This document shows positions 1 to 5,348 of a stretch of 5,348 nt of DNA, one piece after another. A model generated the notes under the pieces. That model did not search any database. It worked only from the letters and a program-made list of their open reading frames with translations, and was not told where the DNA came from. The translations under genes were made by a program, and so were the position numbers. This DNA is from Campylobacterales bacterium (lineage in GTDB: Bacteria > Campylobacterota > Campylobacteria > Campylobacterales > QNZT01), in contig JALWRO010000175.1 of assembly GCA_027080605.1 (NCBI GenBank), positions 1 to 5,348 of the forward strand, in the 5' to 3' direction. Position 1 is the stretch's first letter, and every line of letters begins with the position of its first letter.

Positions 1-305
1 ACGAATACAAAGATGCCTGGTTTTGCGGTTTCTCTCCGGAAATAGAAGCGATTGTCTGGTACGGCAAAGATGACAATAAACCGATGTACAAAGAGACAGG
101 TGGAAAAGCGGCAGCACCGGCATTTGCGTACTTTTTCAAAGAGTATTTGTCACTGCATCCTGAAACCAAAACAACATTTGATATACCGGACGGTGTGAGA
201 GTGGTACGCGGTAAACACGGTACAGACTACTTTACAAAGATATCCAAACCGCCCAAAGAGACACAAAGCGTGCCATCAGGCAGCGAAAGCGAGCTGCTTT
301 TTTAG
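1..305 (+). CDS. mrcA: Penicillin-binding protein 1A (class A bifunctional PBP), C-terminal part only
   Basis: This is the 3' end of a gene that begins outside the window. The reading frame starts at base 3, about 100 residues are visible, and the stop is TAG at 303-305. Class A PBPs sit in the inner membrane, polymerise glycan strands and cross-link peptidoglycan peptides. What is seen is the end of the transpeptidase domain: EYKDAWFCGFSPEIEAIVWYG, the segment that normally follows the KTG active-site box by a few residues, then DDNKPM and TGGKAAAPAF, which match the usual post-KTG pattern of PBP1A. The glycosyltransferase domain and the SxxK, SxN and KTG motifs lie upstream and are not visible. 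The C-terminal tail (KISKPPKETQSVPSGSESELLF) is short and polar, as in many PBP1A proteins. By hand count the first 300 bases are about 46% GC, higher than the neighbouring operon. The gene converges on the export operon and overlaps its last gene by 4 bases. The family call is firm; the choice of the PBP1A subtype symbol is less so. Confidence 0.9.
   Translation, partial: EYKDAWFCGFSPEIEAIVWYGKDDNKPMYKETGGKAAAPAFAYFFKEYLSLHPETKTTFDIPDGVRVVRGKHGTDYFTKISKPPKETQSVPSGSESELLF
280..303 (+). terminator. Putative Rho-independent terminator inside the end of the PBP gene
   Basis: GCAGC (280-284) pairs with GCTGC (293-297) around an 8-base loop, and six T follow at 298-303. A G-U and an A-U pair could extend the stem, using some of the T-run. 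The T-run overlaps the TAG stop (303-305), so the hairpin lies in coding sequence (SESELLF). It works only in the + direction because the other strand has no T-run after the stem. The stem is short, so efficiency is uncertain. Confidence 0.5.
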
Positions 306-1450
306 TAGCTCGTATAATCGGTAGAAGAGGTTGATGTGTTGAAGAACCTTGATGTATCGAAGTTGTAGACAAAACCAACTTTGGCGTAACCGTATTTTTT
401 GTCATATTTGTTTTTGGTGTATTTGTTGTACAGGTATGGGATGACACCGTTGAACTGGTGCATCATAAGCTTTCCGCCGACAAAAACAAGCAGATTTTGG
501 TTAATGACATAAGAGAGTGCGGCATTGATAATATGGTTGTCATCGGTTTTTTTGACATCATCTCCACGACCCCAGATGGTCAGGTATTTGTAGTTGGTAT
601 CGAGGATGAAGTTACCAAATTCTACGGTGTAATTGAAGCCGAGAAAAAATGTCTCTTCATTACGATTTAAATTAACAACTTGGTCGAAACCTGATAAGAA
701 ACTATTTAGAGTTGGATTATCATGAGGTTCAAGCGAGATGCGTGAGTTTATTTTAGTGTATTTAAATCCTGCATATAAGTCAACAATATTTTTTTCATAA
801 TGGAAGCCAGTTAATAGACGCAAATAGAAAGAATTATCGCTCATATCTCCAATTTTAACATAAGGTGCTATCGGATTACCGTTTTCATCGAGTATGTTTA
901 TAACCGCTTTTGTTTGACCGTTATAATAAATATTTTGATTGTCGATAGTAATATTGCTATTGGGTTTAATTTTTTGAATGAAACGATTTAAAGTATCACT
1001 CTTTTTAATGTCAAGGTCAGCAGCGCTGTTTCTGACAAAACCGATGTCGGTTGTAAAAGTTTCAAAAAAAGCCATTGGATTTCGATAGATATTAACCTTG
1101 AAATAGAATTCATTTTTATGGCTTTTGAGTTCTTCATCAATGTAGTGTAACCCCAGATAGTTGTAATTATAAAACAGTGAGAGAAATTCATTTACACCAT
1201 ATGCAAGTGAAAGATCTAAACCGCTTGAATCGCCTATAGAACCGTAGTTTTCCGTTGTACCCAGCTCTTTTTGTTTGATATTTAAAATATCGACTGTATC
1301 GTTGACGCGATTGTAATTAAGTTTTATGCCCAAATCTCCCTCTTCCAAGGGAAAAGATCTGAGTTCATTGGTAGTGAAAGCCGGTTCATTTGCGCACAAG
1401 AGAGTAAGTGAGGAAAATAAAAAACTAAGCAGTAGCTTTGATTTTGACAT
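302..1450 (-). CDS. Putative outer-membrane beta-barrel protein, third gene of the polysaccharide export operon
   Basis: This is a 382-residue secreted protein of no family I can name. The start at 1450 (MSKSKLLLSF) is preferred over an in-frame ATG at 1510. It has a Shine-Dalgarno AAAGGT at a proper distance, begins a classic signal peptide, and does not overlap the upstream gene. Residues 6-18 are the hydrophobic core, and cleavage is likely after CA (residue 20). The Cys at 19 is preceded by Leu, so it does not fit a lipobox. The mature chain shows alternating hydrophobic/polar, aromatic-rich strands typical of outer-membrane barrels, roughly at 38-50, 76-86, 89-101, 113-140, 205-219, 222-236, 265-276, 279-293, 306-332 and 352-364 (about 12 strands). 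Residues 141-204 form a long polar insert between strands, possibly an extracellular or plug-like domain. The last strand-like segment (GYAKVGFVYNF) is followed by an 18-residue Ser/Thr-rich tail ending in Tyr. Its position after an OPX and a co-polymerase gene suggests a role in polymer export or surface attachment (inference). No terminator is apparent downstream. Confidence 0.8.
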   Translation of the reverse strand: MSKSKLLLSFLFSSLTLLCANEPAFTTNELRSFPLEEGDLGIKLNYNRVNDTVDILNIKQKELGTTENYGSIGDSSGLDLSLAYGVNEFLSLFYNYNYLGLHYIDEELKSHKNEFYFKVNIYRNPMAFFETFTTDIGFVRNSAADLDIKKSDTLNRFIQKIKPNSNITIDNQNIYYNGQTKAVINILDENGNPIAPYVKIGDMSDNSFYLRLLTGFHYEKNIVDLYAGFKYTKINSRISLEPHDNPTLNSFLSGFDQVVNLNRNEETFFLGFNYTVEFGNFILDTNYKYLTIWGRGDDVKKTDDNHIINAALSYVINQNLLVFVGGKLMMHQFNGVIPYLYNKYTKNKYDKKYGYAKVGFVYNFDTSRFFNTSTSSTDYTSY

Positions 1451-1456
1451 AATACG

Positions 1457-1462
1457 ACCTTT
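1457..1462 (-). promoter_or_regulatory. Shine-Dalgarno of the beta-barrel gene, overlapping the upstream stop
   Basis: AAAGGT on the - strand lies 6 nt before the ATG at 1450 and shares bases with the TAA stop (1463-1461) of the co-polymerase gene. It decides the start at 1450 over the in-frame ATG at 1510, and it suggests translational coupling. Confidence 0.75.
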
Positions 1463-2435
1463 ATTCATTAATATATTTATAATTATCGTTTTCAAAGTCA
1501 TCTTCTTCATCCGACTTTAAAAATTCTTTGAAAAATACAAAAAATATACCCAAAATAATGGATGTGATGAAAGCAACGATGACAATAAGTGCCCGTTTAG
1601 GACCTGCTTTGTCTTTTATATAAGGAACCTGGGGTTTTGTAAGCTGTTTGACCATATAAAATTCACCTGCCTGCGAAAGTACTTTTTTCTTCACCAGTGC
1701 AGAGAGTAGTTCATTGATATTTGCTTTGAGATCCAGGTTTTTGGCACGCTGGAGCTCCTGCTCATAGTAACGCACCTGATCGTCAATCTCTTTCAGGTCG
1801 AGTCTTTTAATATAATCACTCATCTCTTTGAGATAAATATCTACCAGTTTCTTTGTTACGAAACGATCTTCGAATTTTGCGCTCAAAGTGATAGCACCGC
1901 TTTTTTTGTCTGTAGAAACAGAGATAATCCCCTTTAATTTTTTAAATGTATTGAAAAGTATTTCATCATAGGATTTTTTTTCTTTTGCTTTGGATGAGCC
2001 TTTTATAAAATCATATACAGCTCTTTGATTTGCTGCAAAAACGAGGTTTTTTTCGATATTCTCCGGTGAAAGCATTTTATTTAGATTATATTTTTGAATA
2101 ACAGGTTTATTAAATGCATAGTCTCCCAAAAGATTTTTAAACAGGCTTGCAATATCCAGTTCTCCACCACCTCCGATATTAATACCTGCCATCGATGCCA
2201 ATGCTGCGGCACCACCGCCCAATGATGGCTTGCCTCCCTGGTCTTTGGGAATCAGGATAGATTGTGATGTGTAAATATTTGGTTTATAAAGTGCATAGAG
2301 TATAGCCATTGATGTTATTAATAGTGCAATTGCCATAATCGTGAACTTGTTTGACCAGATAGTAGCAAAAAGCTCACGAAGATCTATTTCATCTTCTTCT
2401 ATGCACTGGGGATTTTGATTTTGTTCCTGAATCAT
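1461..2435 (-). CDS. Wzz/GumC-type polysaccharide co-polymerase (chain-length determinant), no kinase domain
   Basis: This is a 324-residue inner-membrane protein with two transmembrane helices and a large periplasmic domain. Such co-polymerases set the length of O-antigen, capsule or exopolysaccharide chains and contact the outer-membrane OPX channel. The sequence shows a cytoplasmic N-terminus with the Wzz-type acidic start (EEDEIDLRELFATIW, residues 13-27), TM1 at about 31-50, and the typical YTSQSILIPKD strand after it. A Gly/Ala-rich stretch follows at 66-92, then helical periplasmic sequence with charged, coiled-coil-like segments (about 195-255). The family's proline-rich signature precedes TM2: PQVPYIKDKAGPKR (268-281), with TM2 at about 282-303. 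The chain ends in an acidic 21-residue tail (304-324) with two Tyr; no Walker-type BY-kinase domain follows. The start at 2435 has a good Shine-Dalgarno (AAGGA, 7 nt away). The gene lies 10 nt after the OPX gene and 10 nt before the beta-barrel gene. It could serve either a Wzy-dependent or an ABC-dependent pathway; the window does not decide. Confidence 0.9.
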   Translation of the reverse strand: MIQEQNQNPQCIEEDEIDLRELFATIWSNKFTIMAIALLITSMAILYALYKPNIYTSQSILIPKDQGGKPSLGGGAAALASMAGINIGGGGELDIASLFKNLLGDYAFNKPVIQKYNLNKMLSPENIEKNLVFAANQRAVYDFIKGSSKAKEKKSYDEILFNTFKKLKGIISVSTDKKSGAITLSAKFEDRFVTKKLVDIYLKEMSDYIKRLDLKEIDDQVRYYEQELQRAKNLDLKANINELLSALVKKKVLSQAGEFYMVKQLTKPQVPYIKDKAGPKRALIVIVAFITSIILGIFFVFFKEFLKSDEEDDFENDNYKYINE

Positions 2436-2442
2436 CGATCAA

Positions 2443-2447
2443 TCCTT
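2443..2447 (-). promoter_or_regulatory. Shine-Dalgarno of the co-polymerase gene, overlapping the OPX stop
   Basis: AAGGA on the - strand lies 7 nt before the ATG at 2435. Its first two A are the last two bases of the TAA stop (2448-2446) of the export protein gene. This is the same stop/ribosome-site overlap as at the next junction of the operon. Confidence 0.75.
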
Positions 2448-5244
2448 ATAATACACCGACAGTATTCATCGCTGCTACTGTCAGTGTGATTTTATAGATG
2501 ATATCAGCAATATCTCCGGCAATATCAATACCTCTCTCAAACATGATCTTTTTCGGAATAATGATGACATCGCCTCTTTTGACATCTACATTGTTTGAAG
2601 CGAAGAGGTATGATCCTAGAGATGCTTTTTGTGCCTCTCCGTTTGCATGCAGGACATAGATATGATCAGAGTCGGCAACTTCTGTCAATCCGCCACATCT
2701 ATTAATATATGCTCTAACATTTTCCCCCATAAAAGTTAATGCCATAGGATTCATTACCTCGCCACTAACAACTACTGTATCGTTGTGTGATGGAATAGTA
2801 AGAGTGTCTCCATCTTTTAAAGTAAGATCACTCGAGGAATTTTTAAAACTTTCTAAATTACACGTAAGGTTGATGGCTATTCTACCGATTGGTGTAAGAT
2901 TTTCAGCTTGGTCAATCAGTGACTGTACTGCTTGTATACCTTCGGTCACTGAAATTTGACCCATTGTTTTACTTCCCGATGCTCGAAGACTGGCTAAAAT
3001 AACTTGTTCTTTTAATTTTGACAGAGACCGTGCAAGGCTTTTTTTCTGTAGTGCTGCAATCTCTTTTCTTGTAAAGATAGCACCGTATAAAAAGGCTTCG
3101 TCAGTAAAACCCCCGGCACGTTCTATTACGGATGAAAGTTTTTCTCCACTATGAATTATATATGTCCCGGGAAATTTTACTTCTCCTTTAAGCGTAACTT
3201 GTTTTTTCTCATCCCAGTAAGGTATTTTCTTAATATTGATCTGATCATAAGCCTGTACAATAAATGTCTTTATTTTTGTCATTGGCAGATTGATAATCTT
3301 CTTTTTTCGCTCTCCGTTCTTGACATAGTAACGAATAATTTCACACTTTTTAGGATATGCTTGTTCCGTTAATCCGCCGGCACTTTGGATAAATTTTTCG
3401 AGATTCATGCCGTATGATATTGGATAAGATCCTGGACTGACAACTTGACCATAGATAGAAGCAGTTAGTTGTGGATTGGTGTCGAAGTAGTCAAAAACTA
3501 TCACTGTGTCAAAAGGCGATAGTTTATAATTTGGATTACTATCATAGTCAACTATAGTTACTTTTGCACGTTTACGTTCGTTATCATAGGCGATTATTTT
3601 AACACGTTTCCTGTCGAAAGCAGAATTGAGACCTGCCATGTTGATTAAATCACGGAGTGTCATTCCTTTTGTATATTGGAATTTCCCTTCGTGCATAAGA
3701 ACTTGTGAAGTCGTGGTTTTATTACTCTTTTGTTGCTGTATGGTGACATATGGATTTACTTCCGTATCAAGTTTATTGAATATATAGAGTTGATCTTTAT
3801 TTTGAAGTGTAAAGTCTTCTCTTTTGTCAAGAATATTTTTTAAGTTGACATGAAAGACCTTTGGTTCAAGGTTTTTGTCAATGCGCTTCACGAGTGCATA
3901 GTCAAATTGAGTATTTTCAAGGAAGAAACTGTCAAGTTTTCCACCTTTTAGTTGTTGTCTTAAAAAAGTGGAGAGTTTTATTTTATGGCTACCGATATGT
4001 TTTTTACCTTCATGAAGAACATTTCCCAGAACTTCTATATATCGTTCATCCGTCTGATTTAATTTTCCTATGTAGACTTCATCGCCATCTTTTGTAATAA
4101 AGTGTCTGGCCTGCGATAATGTTAAGGTTTTATATTCAACGTTAGTATGATGATTGTATCTTTTGATATAAATATGTTTTCCACTGGCTGCAGCTTTAAG
4201 ACCTCCGGCAATTTTTAAAATATGTGCAAGAGATTCTCCCGGTTCTATTTCGTAAACGGCAGGCGTGTTTACTTCTCCATCGATTGAAATTAACCCGTAT
4301 GCCCTGGGTACGTGAATGATATCTCCTGCCTGGAGTACTGTATCTCCGTGATCTCGTCCCAGTGTCAGCAGATGGTAATAGTCAATAGTATCAATAAGCT
4401 TTCCATTTCGAAGAACTTCTATTTTTCGTACCGAACCTATATCTGAAACGCCTCCAGCCTGGATAAGAATATCTTTAACACTTGAGACAGAAGTCGTGTT
4501 ATAAATTCCCGGTGCATTGACATAGCCTGTTACTGTAACCTGTGCAGTTGAAAATGAGTTTAAATCCACTACAACCTGACTGTTTTTATATGAACTGGCA
4601 AGGTAATTTGTCAAAAGCTCTTTGACTTCATGAAATTTCTCTCCCGCAACATGTACCGGACCTACCTGTGGTATATTGATATTTCCCCGTTGATCCACTG
4701 TAAGTTCTTCCTGTCTGTTGGTTGCTCCGTACACCCAAAACGTGATTATATCCCCTTTGTTGATAATATAATCAGACGGTACGACAATACGATTTGGATT
4801 GAGTTGATTTTTATTTCGAAAAAATTGAGTTGAAAAACGTTGTAGATCTTTTCTGGTAATTCTTGCCTGATCAGATTTTATCTCTTGTAAAAGTTCCTTG
4901 TTTGATTTGTATTCTAAAGGATTGAGACGAAAATCATGCGATTGATTGCTATCTAATTTATTAATACGTTTATTAATACGCTGAGTGTTTTGATTTTTTT
5001 TAGAAACTGTTGGTTCTTTAAAGTCAATATTGTTTTCTACTTTTATCTCCTTTTTAGCTATATTAATATTGTCAGAGGAGATTTTTGATTGTTGTTTTAA
5101 CAGTTGTTGTGCTTGTGGAGAATTTAAAAGAGATGGATTCGCTGCAACTGCTGCTTTTGCCTGCTGTATTTGTGCCGGTGTTAAACCATATAATAAACTT
5201 GTGCCTAAAGATAACAGTATAAAATGAATAAGAATCTTTATCAT
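2446..5244 (-). CDS. Long OPX/Wza-type polysaccharide export protein with multiple SLBB domains
   Basis: This 932-residue protein is predicted to form the periplasmic and outer-membrane conduit for a capsule or exopolysaccharide. Residues 1-20 are a signal peptide (likely cut after LLYG) with no lipobox Cys, unlike E. coli Wza. LTPAQIQQAK and SPQAQQLLKQ begin a Gln-rich N-terminus typical of long SLBB exporters, followed by a polar, charged linker (50-150). The polysaccharide-export (PES) domain spans about 155-228 (SDYIINKGDIITFWVYG, then DQRGNINIPQVGPV). SLBB-like repeats follow at about 235-312 (GYVNAPGIYN, AGGV), 318-393 (GEVNTPAVYEI, AGGL), 402-490 and 512-586 (both divergent), 594-673 (GQVVSPGSYPI, AGGL), 682-818 (GEVKFPGTYII, AGGF; split by a helical insert at 726-803) and 822-897 (GEVMNPMALTF, CGGL). 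The C-terminal 30 residues (903-932) look like an amphipathic helix, which in Wza forms the outer-membrane pore. E. coli Wza is about 380 residues, so this is a much longer form. It is the first gene of the operon; AAGGGA about 10 nt before the ATG is its probable ribosome site. Confidence 0.92.
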   Translation of the reverse strand: MIKILIHFILLSLGTSLLYGLTPAQIQQAKAAVAANPSLLNSPQAQQLLKQQSKISSDNINIAKKEIKVENNIDFKEPTVSKKNQNTQRINKRINKLDSNQSHDFRLNPLEYKSNKELLQEIKSDQARITRKDLQRFSTQFFRNKNQLNPNRIVVPSDYIINKGDIITFWVYGATNRQEELTVDQRGNINIPQVGPVHVAGEKFHEVKELLTNYLASSYKNSQVVVDLNSFSTAQVTVTGYVNAPGIYNTTSVSSVKDILIQAGGVSDIGSVRKIEVLRNGKLIDTIDYYHLLTLGRDHGDTVLQAGDIIHVPRAYGLISIDGEVNTPAVYEIEPGESLAHILKIAGGLKAAASGKHIYIKRYNHHTNVEYKTLTLSQARHFITKDGDEVYIGKLNQTDERYIEVLGNVLHEGKKHIGSHKIKLSTFLRQQLKGGKLDSFFLENTQFDYALVKRIDKNLEPKVFHVNLKNILDKREDFTLQNKDQLYIFNKLDTEVNPYVTIQQQKSNKTTTSQVLMHEGKFQYTKGMTLRDLINMAGLNSAFDRKRVKIIAYDNERKRAKVTIVDYDSNPNYKLSPFDTVIVFDYFDTNPQLTASIYGQVVSPGSYPISYGMNLEKFIQSAGGLTEQAYPKKCEIIRYYVKNGERKKKIINLPMTKIKTFIVQAYDQINIKKIPYWDEKKQVTLKGEVKFPGTYIIHSGEKLSSVIERAGGFTDEAFLYGAIFTRKEIAALQKKSLARSLSKLKEQVILASLRASGSKTMGQISVTEGIQAVQSLIDQAENLTPIGRIAINLTCNLESFKNSSSDLTLKDGDTLTIPSHNDTVVVSGEVMNPMALTFMGENVRAYINRCGGLTEVADSDHIYVLHANGEAQKASLGSYLFASNNVDVKRGDVIIIPKKIMFERGIDIAGDIADIIYKITLTVAAMNTVGVL
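4957..4980 (-). repeat. Perfect in-frame 12-bp tandem duplication in the OPX gene
   Basis: Two adjacent identical 12-bp units (TTTATTAATACG on the + strand) lie at 4957-4968 and 4969-4980. They encode RINK twice (residues 89-96) in the polar linker between the N-terminus and the PES domain. The length is a multiple of three, so unit gain or loss would keep the frame. Confidence 0.85.
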
Positions 5245-5254
5245 CGTATGAGAA

Positions 5255-5260
5255 TCCCTT
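5255..5260 (-). promoter_or_regulatory. Probable Shine-Dalgarno of the OPX gene
   Basis: AAGGGA on the - strand lies 10 nt before the ATG at 5244. The spacing is slightly long, but this is the only purine-rich site in the leader, and no in-frame upstream start was seen. Confidence 0.6.
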
Positions 5261-5275
5261 GCTTTTTTAATCTTA

Positions 5276-5304
5276 AGTATAAAATTGAACAGAAATTATG
5301 TCAA
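5276..5304 (-). promoter_or_regulatory. Near-consensus sigma70 promoter of the export operon
   Basis: On the - strand TTGACA (5304-5299, perfect -35) is followed by a 17-nt spacer and TATACT (5281-5276, one base off TATAAT). Transcription would start near 5269 and give a leader of about 25 nt to the ATG at 5244. It is the only good promoter seen before the operon, and the 10-nt junctions leave little room for others between the genes. The start site is an inference. Confidence 0.75.
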
Positions 5305-5315
5305 AAAGTAACACC

Positions 5316-5341
5316 ATACTATAATAATATTATTATAGTAT
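5316..5341. promoter_or_regulatory. Perfect 26-bp AT-rich palindrome upstream of the operon promoter, possible operator
   Basis: The half-site ATACTATAATAAT (5316-5328) is followed at once by its exact reverse complement (5329-5341). One mismatch further out, the symmetry reaches 5313-5344. Its edge is 11 bp upstream of the -35 box, and its centre is about 60 bp upstream of the predicted start, where class I activators often bind. It holds a TATAAT on each strand. There are only two G/C pairs in the 26 bp and no flanking T-run, so it is a poor terminator candidate. The bound protein, if any, is unknown. Confidence 0.55.
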
Positions 5342-5348
5342 AGTAAGG

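Noticed and set aside
458..670. 70-codon + strand open frame with a protein-like translation
   Set aside because: It lies wholly antisense to the beta-barrel gene, with no convincing ribosome site, and mirrors the barrel's codons.
1451..1510. In-frame upstream ATG at 1510 that would add 20 residues to the beta-barrel protein
   Set aside because: It would overlap the co-polymerase gene, place a poor leader ahead of the signal peptide, and ignore the well-spaced AAAGGT before 1450.
1974..1981. Run of eight T (A8 on the coding strand) in the co-polymerase gene as a phase-variation tract
   Set aside because: The run encodes ordinary Lys codons in an AT-rich gene that is intact. It is too short, and the wrong base, for a typical epsilonproteobacterial poly-G/C switch.
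5030..5227. Cys-rich 65-codon + strand open frame
   Set aside because: It is antisense to the OPX N-terminus; the Cys and Ala residues arise from the complement of Gln/Ala-rich codons.
1..5348. CRISPR arrays, tRNA or rRNA genes, insertion sequences, attachment sites
   Set aside because: No spaced repeats, cloverleaf-like sequence, transposase-like frame or terminal inverted repeats were seen in the window.

Overview
The window looks like the chromosome of a Campylobacterota (epsilonproteobacterial) bacterium, perhaps a Sulfurimonas- or Sulfurovum-like one. The basis is the flavour of the penicillin-binding protein C-terminus, the AT-rich genes and the long multi-SLBB export protein. The phylum is an inference of moderate confidence; I could not search a database.

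Layout. Bases 1-305 (+ strand) hold the last ~100 residues of a class A penicillin-binding protein (PBP1A type). It meets tail-to-tail, with a 4-base overlap, a three-gene operon on the - strand that fills the rest of the window. In transcription order the operon encodes: a 932-residue OPX/Wza-type polysaccharide export protein with about seven SLBB-like repeats (5244-2446); a 324-residue Wzz/GumC-type polysaccharide co-polymerase without a kinase domain (2435-1461); and a 382-residue secreted protein that reads as an outer-membrane beta-barrel (1450-302). Both gene junctions are exactly 10 nt, and in each the downstream Shine-Dalgarno overlaps the upstream TAA stop.

Upstream of the operon (5245-5348) is a near-consensus sigma70 promoter: TTGACA, 17 nt, TATACT. 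Just upstream of its -35 box is a perfect 26-bp AT-rich palindrome, which could be a regulator site. A short GC hairpin followed by six T lies inside the last codons of the PBP gene and may be its intrinsic terminator.

How the genes fit together. The co-polymerase would control chain length and span the inner membrane and periplasm, and the SLBB protein would form the periplasmic and outer-membrane conduit. The beta-barrel is the least characterised part. It may be a partner porin, a surface-anchoring protein of Wzi-like role, or another accessory. No glycosyltransferase, flippase, polymerase, ABC transporter or tyrosine kinase lies in the window, so the polymer is unknown. Every position has been assigned: there is no gene-free stretch above 300 bases.
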